Part shown: piece by piece, positions 1 to 7,791 of the stretch | Layout of the letters: every line of letters begins with the position of its first letter | Position numbering within the stretch: the stretch's first letter is position 1 | Assembly (NCBI GenBank): GCA_045617825.1 | Contig: JAZLJI010000084.1 | Span: 1-37,558 of the forward strand | DNA length: 37,558 nucleotides | Direction: 5' to 3' | Origin: UBA6987 sp045617825 | Lineage (GTDB): Bacteria > Bacillota > Clostridia > Lachnospirales > Lachnospiraceae | Notes under the pieces: model-generated | The model's database searches: none | The model's input: only the letters and a program-made list of their open reading frames with translations | Told to the model about the DNA's origin: nothing | Made by a program: the position numbers and the translations under genes

Positions 1-195
1 CGCTACGCGGACCAGAAGGAGACGGCGGAGAATGCCCTGCGGGTCTACGTGCTGCGGGACGACACCATCTATATGTTTGAACGCAGCATCCCTCGGGAGC
101 TGAACTGGATCGAGCCGCTGGAGCTGGAGCAGAACAGGCACGCGATGCGGGACACCGCGGCCTGGACTTTAGAGTTCTATCATCCGGCTTATTGA
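1..195 (+). CDS. 3' end of an unrecognised gene (partial)
   Basis: The first 64 codons of the window are open in frame 1 and end at TGA (193-195); the start lies outside the window. The visible tail is charged and contains aromatic residues, for example YMFERS and LNWIEPLELE, and ends in FYHPAY. No signal, membrane segment or known motif is visible, and I do not recognise the family. Base composition matches the GC-rich bulk of the window rather than the AT-richer AbiE module that follows. It converges on that module, and the two share the hairpin at 266-289. Confidence 0.6.
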   Translation, partial: RYADQKETAENALRVYVLRDDTIYMFERSIPRELNWIEPLELEQNRHAMRDTAAWTLEFYHPAY

Positions 196-265
196 CAAAG
201 ACGATGCGGTGGAGAAATGCCGCACATCCGCCGGAACCGGCTTCCGGCTTTACCCATCAAAAAGA

Positions 266-294
266 GGCATCCTCCTGTCGGAGGATGCCTTTTT
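266..294. terminator. Bidirectional rho-independent terminator
   Basis: A perfect 10-bp stem, GGCATCCTCC (266-275) with GGAGGATGCC (280-289), has a 4-base loop and is followed by TTTTT on the plus strand. A run of A just before the stem gives a T-tract on the minus strand too. It lies between the converging partial gene and the AbiEii-like gene and can end both transcripts. Confidence 0.85.
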
Positions 295-309
295 GCTGCT
301 GAAGACCAG

Positions 310-1134
310 TCACGTAAGCAGCGTTTTCAGTTCGTCTATGATCTGCTTGTACTCAATATCGGCAGCATAGGCAAACCGTTTTCGGTATTTTTCCCACATG
401 GTTTTGAGCTCCGGGCTTTCTTCAATGCGCTGAAGGATATCTGAAGTATTGCGTATCTGCTCAGTGGTACCGCGGTGTCTTGCCGTCGCTTGCAGTGCAT
501 CTGCAAATACTGCCTTATCGAATTGCTGGGTTCTGGTCAGTATGTAGGCATCGTAAAAATCTCTCGGACGGGTATTGAATACACCACGGCGCAAGATGGT
601 TTCCACTTTTTCGGCCATAACGGTTTCCACGTTATATGCCCACAGCATATAGTCCTTTCCTTCATTGAAGATTTCAGGGAAACGGTACTGCACAGCATGA
701 GGGGTAATAGCATCTCCGGTAGATACGTCAATACTGAGCGGCGTCAGCAGCGTTTCAAGTTTTGCCAATAACATGACGCGATAGCCGCCATAAATGTCAT
801 CATCTCGGATGGGAGCAATGGTTCCGACCTCGAACGTTACGCCATCGTCAAATGTAATGCCGCAGATCTCCTCCAATGCCGTATGAATTGCTTCCGGAGT
901 CAAAGGAAGGCTTCTCAGCGTAGTATCCATATCCATGGTTGCCCGGTTGTCGAGTCCAACGATTGCAGCTACCAGCAGACCTCCCTTTAACAGGAATTTT
1001 TCTTTATATGGGGAAACGGAGAGGCGGACGAGCAGACGCTCAAACATATAGTTCTGCAGAATGACTTGTGCAGGGATATTCTTCTGCCTGGCGACATTGC
1101 GGATTTTCGCTTTCAGACTCATTGCTTTATTCAT
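310..1134 (-). CDS. AbiEii-type nucleotidyltransferase toxin
   Basis: This 274-residue protein is the toxin half of an AbiE (type IV) toxin-antitoxin or abortive-infection pair. Family members are nucleotidyltransferases; characterised relatives block growth by modifying RNA or binding nucleotide. Visible hallmarks are LKGGLLVAAIVGL followed by TMDMD near residues 49-70 (the GG...DxD nucleotidyltransferase core), SIDVSTGD near 135, VMAEKVETILRRG near 170-185, and RPRDFYD just after. These match the four AbiEii/DUF1814 motifs, and the length is normal. Its ATG overlaps the antitoxin stop as ATGA (1131-1134), implying translational coupling. The gene is AT-richer than its neighbours, suggesting horizontal acquisition. 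The family call is firm; the target is unknown. Confidence 0.93.
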   Translation of the reverse strand: MNKAMSLKAKIRNVARQKNIPAQVILQNYMFERLLVRLSVSPYKEKFLLKGGLLVAAIVGLDNRATMDMDTTLRSLPLTPEAIHTALEEICGITFDDGVTFEVGTIAPIRDDDIYGGYRVMLLAKLETLLTPLSIDVSTGDAITPHAVQYRFPEIFNEGKDYMLWAYNVETVMAEKVETILRRGVFNTRPRDFYDAYILTRTQQFDKAVFADALQATARHRGTTEQIRNTSDILQRIEESPELKTMWEKYRKRFAYAADIEYKQIIDELKTLLT

Positions 1135-1724
1135 AAAAGCACCTCCAGATACTGACGCAGTACATGATAGACATGCATTTTTTGGGCGTAGTAAGTGAGC
1201 TTATTCAAATCTTTCTTGGAGTTAGCTGCATACCGCTTAATGGCTGTGAGAAAAGTTTCTGTCCCTATTTTATTGCGGCTCCGAACAATATCACAGACCG
1301 TCCGTTCAAGATCATAAGCGGGTACTTCACTCCCCGCAGGTGTCCTCATCACGGTTTTTCCCAGTTCAAACCATTCAGGCTTAATGTAATACACTTTACA
1401 AGTGGATTTGACGGCAGCAGAAGGCGCACAGCCGGAAGGCACCGTAACGGTATGTTCAAACGGTGTACGGTCAGATAGCCCATGAAGGTAGAGGGCGGTT
1501 TCGTGAGAAAATATGATCCTGTCAGAGCGATTGCTGATCGCCAATAATTCATCCTGCAGATCATCCGGGAGAATATACTGCCCTTTGACAATGCGATGGA
1601 TTTTGCCCTCTTTACACAGCTTATAAAGCATAGCCCTGGAAATGCCGGTTTGCGCTGCGGTTTTGGTTTTTATGATCCCCCCATGCGATTGGGCAATGGC
1701 GGTGAGCTCTTTCATATAATCCAT
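1131..1724 (-). CDS. AbiEi-type antitoxin / transcriptional repressor
   Basis: This 197-residue protein is the antitoxin partner of the AbiEii-like toxin. It begins with a winged-helix region (about residues 5-50: GGIIKTKTAAQTGISRAMLY, then a basic wing) and continues with the AbiEi core: FSHETALYLHGLSDRTP, VTVPSG, then YDLERTVCDIVR near 137-148. Known AbiEi proteins repress their own promoter by binding repeats through the N-terminal domain and neutralise the toxin without stable binding. Start chosen: ATG at 1724, with GAGGTG six bases upstream. The promoter and two operator-like repeats lie immediately upstream. It is the first gene of the two-gene operon. Confidence 0.93.
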   Translation of the reverse strand: MDYMKELTAIAQSHGGIIKTKTAAQTGISRAMLYKLCKEGKIHRIVKGQYILPDDLQDELLAISNRSDRIIFSHETALYLHGLSDRTPFEHTVTVPSGCAPSAAVKSTCKVYYIKPEWFELGKTVMRTPAGSEVPAYDLERTVCDIVRSRNKIGTETFLTAIKRYAANSKKDLNKLTYYAQKMHVYHVLRQYLEVLL

Positions 1725-1755
1725 AATCGCACCTCGATGATGACAAACTAATCAT

Positions 1756-1784
1756 ATAATAGATGATATTGTGACCAAAGTCAA
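1756..1784 (-). promoter_or_regulatory. abiE operon promoter
   Basis: On the minus strand, TTGACT (1784-1779) and TATTAT (1761-1756) are separated by exactly 17 bases, a near-consensus sigma-70/sigma-A promoter. It lies about 30 bases upstream of the antitoxin start. The -35 box is embedded in one copy of the operator-like repeat, so a bound repressor would block RNA polymerase. Confidence 0.8.
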
Positions 1785-1840
1785 CAGATGAAATGCACTA
1801 TCATGAAATATGAGCCATGAGATTATGACGAAAGTCAACA
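1762..1840. repeat. Tandem 25-bp operator-like repeats upstream of abiE
   Basis: Two direct copies of a 25-bp sequence occur at 1762-1786 and 1816-1840, differing at a few positions and set 54 bp apart. Each contains a 4-4-4 dyad TGAC-NNNN-GTCA (1772-1783 and 1826-1837). The proximal copy covers the promoter -35 box. The spacing is close to five helical turns, so two AbiEi molecules could bind the same face of the DNA. The role as AbiEi operators is inferred from position and from the known autoregulation of AbiE systems. Confidence 0.7.
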
Positions 1841-1878
1841 GAGGATTGAAAGAACGCCTTTTTGCTGCTTTTTTCGGT

Positions 1879-3135
1879 TCAGCGGACCTGGCCGCTGCCG
1901 ATGATGATGTATTTGTAGCTGCAGAGCTCCTCCAGACCAAGCGGACCCCGAGCGTGGAGCTTCTGGGTGGAGATACCCATCTCGCAGCCCAGGCCGAATT
2001 CGCCGCCGTCGGTAAAGCGGGTGGAGGCGTTGACGTAGACGGCAGCGCTGTCCACGCCGGCGGTGAAGCGCGCGGCGGTCTGTTCGTCGGCGGTGATGAT
2101 GGCCTCGGAGTGGCCGGTGGAGTGCGCCGCAATGTGCGCGATGGCCTCCTCCGCATCCCTTACGACCCGGACCGCCAGAATATAGTTCAGGAATTCCGTG
2201 TCAAAGTCGGTCTCTCCCGCGGGCGTGCCGGGGATGATCGCCCGGGCGGCTTCGTCCAGCCGCAGCTCCACCGGGGGCAGGCCTTTGGCGCTCCGGGCCT
2301 CCGTCAGCCGGGCCCGCAGCTTCGGGAGGAATTCCGCCGCCACGTTCTCGTGTACCAGGCAGACCTCGCAGGCATTGCAGACGGAGGGGCGGCTGCATTT
2401 GGCGTTCTCCAGGATGTCTAAGGCCATTGCCTGGTCCGCGTCCTTGTCCACGTAAATATGGCAGATCCCGGTCCCGGTCTCCAGGACGGGCACGGTGGCG
2501 CCCTCCACGCAGCGGCGGATGAGGCCCGCGCCTCCCCGGGGGATCAGCAGATCCACGGAGCCTCTGGCGGTCATCAGCTCCTCGGCGGACTGATGCGTGG
2601 TGTCCTCCACCAGCTGCAGCGCCTCGGCGGGCAGGCCCACGGACGTGAGGCCTTCCTGCATGGCGGCGACGATGGCGGCGGCGCTCCGGTGGGCTTCCTT
2701 CCCGCAGCGGAGGATGCAGGCGGACCCGGCCTTGAGGGCCAGCGCGGCCGCGTCGGAGGTCACGTTGGGTCGGCTTTCATAGATGATGGCGATCACGCCC
2801 ATGGGGACGGACTGCTTGCGGATCTCGATGCCGTTGGGGCGGCGGTGGGTGCGCAGGAGCCGGCCCACGGGATCCGGCAGCTGGGCCACCTCCCGCATGC
2901 CCTCCGCCATGCCGGCGATGCGGGCGGCGGTCAGGCTCAGCCGGTCCAGCATCACCTCGGAGACGGTGCCCCGGGCGGCTTCCAGGTCGGCGGCATTTGC
3001 CGTAAGAATGGCTTCGGTATGGGCGATCAGCGCGGCGCTCATCGCGGCAAGGGCGGCGTCCTTCCGGGCGCTGTCCGCGGCGGCGACCAGGGTCTTGGCG
3101 GCCTTGGCATTTTCCAGGATCTGAGCGGTAGTCAT
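1879..3135 (-). CDS. proA: Gamma-glutamyl phosphate reductase
   Basis: This 418-residue enzyme performs the second step of proline synthesis, the NADPH-dependent reduction of gamma-glutamyl phosphate to glutamate-5-semialdehyde in the cytosol. Clear ProA landmarks are VIYESRPNVTSDA near 117-129, LRCGKEAHRS near 142-151, LLIPRGGAGLI near 196-206, and RPSVCNACE with the catalytic cysteine at 253. The C-terminal ALDH-fold part (VNASTRFTDGGEFGLG) is intact and the length is typical. The ATG overlaps the proB stop as ATGA (3132-3135), so the two are translationally coupled, which suits channelling of the unstable phosphate intermediate. It is the last gene of the proC-proB-proA set. No convincing terminator is visible before the abiE promoter. 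Confidence 0.97.
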   Translation of the reverse strand: MTTAQILENAKAAKTLVAAADSARKDAALAAMSAALIAHTEAILTANAADLEAARGTVSEVMLDRLSLTAARIAGMAEGMREVAQLPDPVGRLLRTHRRPNGIEIRKQSVPMGVIAIIYESRPNVTSDAAALALKAGSACILRCGKEAHRSAAAIVAAMQEGLTSVGLPAEALQLVEDTTHQSAEELMTARGSVDLLIPRGGAGLIRRCVEGATVPVLETGTGICHIYVDKDADQAMALDILENAKCSRPSVCNACEVCLVHENVAAEFLPKLRARLTEARSAKGLPPVELRLDEAARAIIPGTPAGETDFDTEFLNYILAVRVVRDAEEAIAHIAAHSTGHSEAIITADEQTAARFTAGVDSAAVYVNASTRFTDGGEFGLGCEMGISTQKLHARGPLGLEELCSYKYIIIGSGQVR

Positions 3136-3905
3136 GCGCGGCCACCTCCCACGAAGCGGGTGCCCACCGCCTTGCCGTCTACGATGTCGTAGAGCACGGA
3201 GGGGCGGCTGCCGTTGGTGATGATCATGTCGCAGCCCGCGGCCATCACGGCCTTGGCGGCGGAGACCTTGGTGGCCATGCCGCCGGTGCCCAGCGCGCTG
3301 CCCGCGCCGCCCGCCAGAGCCTCGATCTCGGGGGTGATGGCGGTGACCACGGGGATGAGCCGGGCGGCGGGATCCTTGCGGGGATCGGCCGTGTACAGGC
3401 CCTCGATATCCGAGAAGAGCACCAGCAGGTCGGCACTTACCGTGCAGGCGACGATGGCGCCCAGGGTGTCGTTGTCGCCGATGTGGATCTCCGCGGTGGC
3501 GACGGTGTCGTTTTCATTGACGACGGGCAGGATCCCCATCTCCAGCAGCCGGTTCATGGTATTTTCCACGTTGGTCCGGCGGATGCTGTCGTGGATATCC
3601 TCGGCGGACAGCAGTACCTGCGCGATGGTGTGGCTGTACTGGGAGAACTGCCGGTCATAGGCATACATCAGCTCGTTCTGCCCCACGGCGGCGGCCGCCT
3701 GCTTGGTGGGCGTGTCCTGGGGCTTTCCCGGCAAATTCAGCTTGCCGACGCCCATGGCGATGGCGCCGGAGGAGACCAGGATGATCTCATGCCCGGCATT
3801 TTTCAGATCCGAAAGCACCTTGACCAGCTCCTCGACCCGGCGGATGTTCATCCGGCCGGAGGGGTAGGTCAAAGTAGAGGTACCGACCTTAACCACGATT
3901 CTCAT
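3132..3905 (-). CDS. proB: Glutamate 5-kinase (short form, no PUA domain)
   Basis: This 257-residue amino-acid kinase phosphorylates glutamate to gamma-glutamyl phosphate, committing it to proline. Motifs seen in order: KVGTSTLTYPSGRMN at the N terminus, VSSGAIAMG near 45, NENDTVAT near 130, IGDNDTLGAIVA near 142-153, FSDIEGLYTADPR near 164, and GTGGMATKVSAAK near 206. The protein stops after the kinase domain; the C-terminal PUA domain of the E. coli enzyme (about 367 residues) is absent. Short ProB forms are known in several bacteria. It lies 10 bp downstream of proC and overlaps proA by 4 bp. Proline feedback inhibition is expected for the family but cannot be judged here. Confidence 0.97.
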   Translation of the reverse strand: MRIVVKVGTSTLTYPSGRMNIRRVEELVKVLSDLKNAGHEIILVSSGAIAMGVGKLNLPGKPQDTPTKQAAAAVGQNELMYAYDRQFSQYSHTIAQVLLSAEDIHDSIRRTNVENTMNRLLEMGILPVVNENDTVATAEIHIGDNDTLGAIVACTVSADLLVLFSDIEGLYTADPRKDPAARLIPVVTAITPEIEALAGGAGSALGTGGMATKVSAAKAVMAAGCDMIITNGSRPSVLYDIVDGKAVGTRFVGGGRA

Positions 3906-3915
3906 AGCATTCTCC

Positions 3916-4719
3916 TTATTTCAGTTCAAGACTTTTCTCATAGGCGGCGATCACCGCGTCCATCGCGGTGCCGCGGAAGGCACCCTCCTCCAGCACCCGG
4001 ACCCCCTCGATGGTGGTCCCGCCGGGGGAGCAGACGGCGTCCTTCAGCTCGCCGGGATGCTTCCCGGAGGCTTTGACCAGGGCAGCGGCGCCTTCCACCG
4101 TCTGGGCGGCATAGGCCAGAGCCTTGGCGCGGGGCAGGCCGCAGGCCACGGCGCCGTCCGCCAGAGCTTCGATGAAGAGATAGGCAAAGGCGGGACCGCA
4201 GCCGCTCAGGGCCATGGCCGCGTCCATCAGCCGTTCCTCCACCTCATCCGCCGTGCCGCAGCCCTGAAGCAGGGCGGCAAAGGCGGCCAGCTCCTCGCGG
4301 CTCGTGTCCAGGCCGCAGTATTCGATCACCCCGCGGCCGATGCTCACGGGGGTATTCGGCATGATGCGGATCACCGGGCAGGAGAGGGAGGCCATTTCCC
4401 GCAGCTGCGCGCAGCTGATCCCGGCGGCCATGGTCACCAGCACGAAGCGGTCCTTCCGGGCCTTCAGCACGGGCGCGATCTCCGCCATGACGGAGGGCAT
4501 GATCTGGGGCTTCACCCCCAGCACCAGCAGGTCGCAGGCGGCCGCCGCCTCGGTATTGCCGCAGACGGTGCTGCCGGGCAGTGCCTTCGCCAGAGCCTCC
4601 GCCTTTTCGGGGCTGCGGTTGGCGAGATAATATGAGGCAGTAGGGGCATTGGCAGCGATCAGGCGGGCAACGGTGCTGCCCATGGTGCCGCAGCCGATCA
4701 GGCCGATCTTGGTAAACAT
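3916..4719 (-). CDS. proC: Pyrroline-5-carboxylate reductase
   Basis: This 267-residue enzyme carries out the last step of proline synthesis, NAD(P)H reduction of 1-pyrroline-5-carboxylate. It opens with a Rossmann fingerprint (IGLIGCGTMGSTVA) and continues with LVLGVKPQIM, RIMPNTPVSIGRGV near 118-131, ALSGCGPAFAYLFIEALADG near 170, and the C-terminal signature SPGGTTIEGVRVLE near 231. Length and motifs are normal. The start is preceded by AAAGGAGACG. The upstream gene ends only 27 bp before it, with no promoter or hairpin between, so proCBA may be read through from the envelope operon or from a promoter inside that gene. With proB and proA it gives the full glutamate-to-proline route. Confidence 0.97.
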   Translation of the reverse strand: MFTKIGLIGCGTMGSTVARLIAANAPTASYYLANRSPEKAEALAKALPGSTVCGNTEAAAACDLLVLGVKPQIMPSVMAEIAPVLKARKDRFVLVTMAAGISCAQLREMASLSCPVIRIMPNTPVSIGRGVIEYCGLDTSREELAAFAALLQGCGTADEVEERLMDAAMALSGCGPAFAYLFIEALADGAVACGLPRAKALAYAAQTVEGAAALVKASGKHPGELKDAVCSPGGTTIEGVRVLEEGAFRGTAMDAVIAAYEKSLELK

Positions 4720-4746
4720 GATGCGTCTCCTTTCGTGAATGAGGGC

Positions 4747-5919
4747 TTATTTGCCGTTTTCCAGTACCGTTGCCAGAGAGCTGCCCTCCGAAAAGGTGGA
4801 GGCGCAGTACAGGAACAGTACGTCGGTGTAGCCCTCGGTCTGCATGGCCAGGTCGATGTCTCCGTAGTAATAGCGGGGGTCGATCAGGGTGATGGTCTTG
4901 AAATAGGGCACCAGCAGAGGCACGCAGGCATTGGCAAAGGAGTCTCTGAGGATCAGCAGGCTCCGGTCGGTGTCGCAGCTGGTACGGATGGTGATGGAGG
5001 GATGGTTGCCGCCCAGGAAGACCTCGTAGGCGTTGTCTCCCCGAAGGGCTTCCGCCCGGTAAATGCTGGCGGAGGAGGTCTGTTCGGCCTCATAGTCCAC
5101 GGTATAGAGGATCCCGGCGGCCTCGGTGCCCTCCTTCGGGCGGTAGATCACCACCCGGTCGGCCTGATCCGCGGGAAATCCGCTCTTGGCGCTCAGGGCA
5201 CCAACGAAATCTCCGGCGGCCACGCCCTGGTCGAAATCCGCGAGGGAGCCGACGCCCAGGGTCTCATGGAGGGCATTTGCCGCGATGGCTACGCCGTCCT
5301 CCGCCCAATGGTGGTCGGTGCGGTAGAAGAGGCGGGCGCCGTCAGGCGCCGCGGCAAAGGCCTCCCGCAGGTCGATGCGGGCGAAGCGTTCGGGGAGCGC
5401 CGCGTTAAAGCGGTCGATAAAGGCGTTCTGGTCGTCGGTCAGAGCGTGCTCCGGCAGCAGCGCCGCCTTCACGGAGACCGCGCTGGGGACCAGGAGAAAG
5501 CTGAAGTCGGCCGCGGGATAGCGGGCGGCAAAGGCGTTAATGGCGGCGAGGATCCGGGCCTCCTTCTCCGGCTCGGGATCCGTAAAGCGCTCCGCCAGGG
5601 AGCCGTCCGTGAGACAGTAGACGTTCTGGGACTCCCGTTTACCCCGCAGGAGGTCAACGCGGGTCTTGATGACCACGAAGCGGTCCCGCAGGGGGAATTG
5701 GTCGGACATCCAGGTCTCCACCTGATTCATGAAGGAGCCGTCCGCCAGCGTGGTCAGGTTCAGGGTGGGGAAGCTGCTGAGCGTCCGCTTTTCCACCGGC
5801 GAATAGTCCCGTCTCGGACTGGCCAGGAAGTAGGCGGAGAGCCCCAGGATCACCAGGGCCATGAGCACGCCGAAGACCGGGTAGAAGGAGCTGCTTTTGC
5901 GTTTTCTGCTGTGTGCCAT
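4747..5919 (-). CDS. DHHW-family (AlgJ/AlgX-like) envelope protein
   Basis: This 390-residue protein has one N-terminal membrane anchor (about residues 13-33) after a basic start, so the rest should face outward. The family signature DHHW is at 202-205 within FYRTDHHWAEDGV, and a later LLILRDSFANA (about 321-331) carries the serine usually paired with it. This is the SGNH-like layout of AlgJ/AlgX and DHHW proteins, which accept acyl groups from an MBOAT partner and pass them to a polysaccharide. The gene lies 13 bp after the MBOAT gene, with GGAGGA before its ATG. An O-acetyltransferase role for a surface glycan is inferred from family and neighbour; the glycan is unknown. Confidence 0.85.
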   Translation of the reverse strand: MAHSRKRKSSSFYPVFGVLMALVILGLSAYFLASPRRDYSPVEKRTLSSFPTLNLTTLADGSFMNQVETWMSDQFPLRDRFVVIKTRVDLLRGKRESQNVYCLTDGSLAERFTDPEPEKEARILAAINAFAARYPAADFSFLLVPSAVSVKAALLPEHALTDDQNAFIDRFNAALPERFARIDLREAFAAAPDGARLFYRTDHHWAEDGVAIAANALHETLGVGSLADFDQGVAAGDFVGALSAKSGFPADQADRVVIYRPKEGTEAAGILYTVDYEAEQTSSASIYRAEALRGDNAYEVFLGGNHPSITIRTSCDTDRSLLILRDSFANACVPLLVPYFKTITLIDPRYYYGDIDLAMQTEGYTDVLFLYCASTFSEGSSLATVLENGK

Positions 5920-5932
5920 CTCAGTTCCTCCT

Positions 5933-7312
5933 TCAGAAGCGGTAGTACAGGAAGGGGTTGAAGCTCTGGGACACCAGGAACACCAGCGCCAGCGCGAAGA
6001 TCGCCAGTCCGATGAGCCCGGCCAGCAGCTTGCCCGGGAGGGCCTTTTCCGCCAGACGGTCGAAGCAGCGCTTGAACAGCGGCAGGCAGAAGAAGGCTTC
6101 GATGAGCAGCAGGATCCAGCTGCCGCTCAGGTAGTAAAGGGAGGCTCCGTCATAGACGCCGGCGCCCATGCCGAACATGGCCCTGAGGAGCCTGCCCAGC
6201 AGCGGGAAATCCTCCACCGCGAAGATCACCATGCTGACGGCGATCAGCGCCAGGGTGAAGATGCGCCGGACGAAGCGGGGCAGCTTTAAGCGGCTGAAGC
6301 AGTATTTGTCCAGGACCAGCAGCACCGCGAAATACATGCCCCAGAGCAGGTAGTTCCAGGCGGCTCCGTGCCAGAAGCCGGTGAGCAGCCAGACGATGAA
6401 GATGTTCAGGATATGGCGGCCCCTGGAGCAGCGGTTGCCGCCCAGGGGGATGTACACGTATTCCCGGAACCAGACCGAGAGGGAGATATGCTGGCGGCGC
6501 CAGAAGTCCGTCACGGAATCCGCTAGGTAGGAGTAATTGAAGTTCTCCAGGAAACGGAAGCCCATCATCTCGCCCAGACCGATGGCCATATCCGAGTAGC
6601 CGGAGAAGTCGAAATAGATCTGGAAGCAGCAGCACAGGGCCACCAGCCAGCCGGAGAGCACCGTCTGCTCGGGCAGCGCCTTCAGGTTTTCCAGCAGGGC
6701 TCCGGCGGGATTGGCCAGCAGGACCTTCTTCGCCAGACCGAAGATCAGCCGCTCAGCGCCCCGGCCCACCCGGTCCAGGGACAGCACCCGGCATTCCAGG
6801 TCGCTGCGGATGTCCTCATAGCGGACGATGGGGCCGGCGATCAGCTGCGGGAACATGGTGATATAGCAGCCGAAGCGGAGGAAATCCCGCTGCGCCGGGT
6901 ATTTGCTGCGGTACAGGTCGATCACGTAGGAGAGGGCCTGGAAGGTGTAGAAGGAGATGCCCACCGGCAGAGCGGGATCGATGAAACGGATATCCACGCC
7001 CAGCAGGCTCCCCAGATTCTCCAGCAGGAAGCCGGTGTATTTGTAGAACAGCAGCATGCCCAGGTTGATGACCAGAGCGAAGACCAGCAGGTATTTCTTA
7101 TAGCGCGGCTCCTTCTCCATCAGCAGGCCGCAGCAGTAGTTGAACAGGATGCTGAAAAGCATCAGCAGCACGTTCAGCGGCTCGCCCCAGGCGTAGAACA
7201 GGAGGCTGGCCAGGAACAGCACGAAATCCCGGGCGCGTCCCGGCAGGATGTAGTACAGGATCAGCGTCACGGGCAGGAACAGCAGCAGGAAGCTCAAACT
7301 GGAAAATACCAT
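5933..7312 (-). CDS. MBOAT-family membrane O-acyltransferase (AlgI/DltB-like)
   Basis: This 459-residue polytopic membrane protein, with roughly ten or more hydrophobic segments, belongs to the membrane-bound O-acyltransferase family. Members move acetyl or other acyl groups across the membrane for glycan or teichoic-acid modification. Characteristic stretches are PVGISFYTFQALSYVIDLYR near 116-135, FPQLIAGPIVRY near 154, FDFSGYSDMAIG near 234-245, DFWRRQHISLSVWFREYVYI near 269-288 (His275) and TGFWHGAAWNYLLWG with the presumed catalytic His315. Its ATG shares one base with the preceding stop (TGATG at 7312), so it is translationally coupled. The SGNH and DHHW partners mark it as the transmembrane acyl donor step of an O-acylation cassette. 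Confidence 0.93.
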   Translation of the reverse strand: MVFSSLSFLLLFLPVTLILYYILPGRARDFVLFLASLLFYAWGEPLNVLLMLFSILFNYCCGLLMEKEPRYKKYLLVFALVINLGMLLFYKYTGFLLENLGSLLGVDIRFIDPALPVGISFYTFQALSYVIDLYRSKYPAQRDFLRFGCYITMFPQLIAGPIVRYEDIRSDLECRVLSLDRVGRGAERLIFGLAKKVLLANPAGALLENLKALPEQTVLSGWLVALCCCFQIYFDFSGYSDMAIGLGEMMGFRFLENFNYSYLADSVTDFWRRQHISLSVWFREYVYIPLGGNRCSRGRHILNIFIVWLLTGFWHGAAWNYLLWGMYFAVLLVLDKYCFSRLKLPRFVRRIFTLALIAVSMVIFAVEDFPLLGRLLRAMFGMGAGVYDGASLYYLSGSWILLLIEAFFCLPLFKRCFDRLAEKALPGKLLAGLIGLAIFALALVFLVSQSFNPFLYYRF

Positions 7313-7791
7313 CAGCGGGCCTCCGTTCTGTCTGTGATCAGACTGCGCCAGGCGGCCGCCTCGGGGCTCACCAGGAGGGCGGCGTACAGGCCGTTGTCGT
7401 AGCGCTCCGCGGCCTCCAGCAGGGCCACCTGCTCGGGACCGTAGCCGGCAAAGGCCGCCTTCATATCCCGCAGATACCCGTCATAGGCCGCCGCGACCGT
7501 TTTCCGCTGGTCCGCGGTCTTCAGCTTGATCAGCAGGAAGACGTTGACCGCCATGGTGTCGGACTGGCCGTAGTACAGGACCTCGTCATAGTCTTCGGCG
7601 GTGAGACCGAAGTCCCGGAGCAGCCGCAGCGGACCGTAGGCCTCCATGACCTCCGCGCCGGGAGCGGCCTGAAAGGCCTCGTCAATGGCGGAAAGCGGCA
7701 CGTCCACGGTGCCGGGCTTCCGGTTCAGCAGATACAGCAGCCCGCCGAGGACCAGCAGAGAGGCCAGACTGAATAAGATCACACGCTTCAT
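7312..7791 (-). CDS. DUF4358-type membrane-anchored protein
   Basis: This protein of about 159 residues has an N-terminal membrane anchor (MKRVILFSLASLLVLGGLLY) and an outward-facing domain resembling DUF4358. Supporting features are an AEDYDEVLYYGQSDTMAVNV stretch, then a region with VFLLIKLKT and a repeated alpha-helical tail. The start is set at 7791, not the upstream in-frame ATG at 7806, because 7791 gives an ATGA overlap (7788-7791) with the preceding stop and begins with a proper signal-anchor. DUF4358 proteins commonly sit beside DHHW and MBOAT genes in clostridia; their function is not established. Here it lies between an SGNH lipoprotein and the MBOAT gene, suggesting an accessory role in glycan acylation. 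Confidence 0.75.
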   Translation of the reverse strand: MKRVILFSLASLLVLGGLLYLLNRKPGTVDVPLSAIDEAFQAAPGAEVMEAYGPLRLLRDFGLTAEDYDEVLYYGQSDTMAVNVFLLIKLKTADQRKTVAAAYDGYLRDMKAAFAGYGPEQVALLEAAERYDNGLYAALLVSPEAAAWRSLITDRTEAR

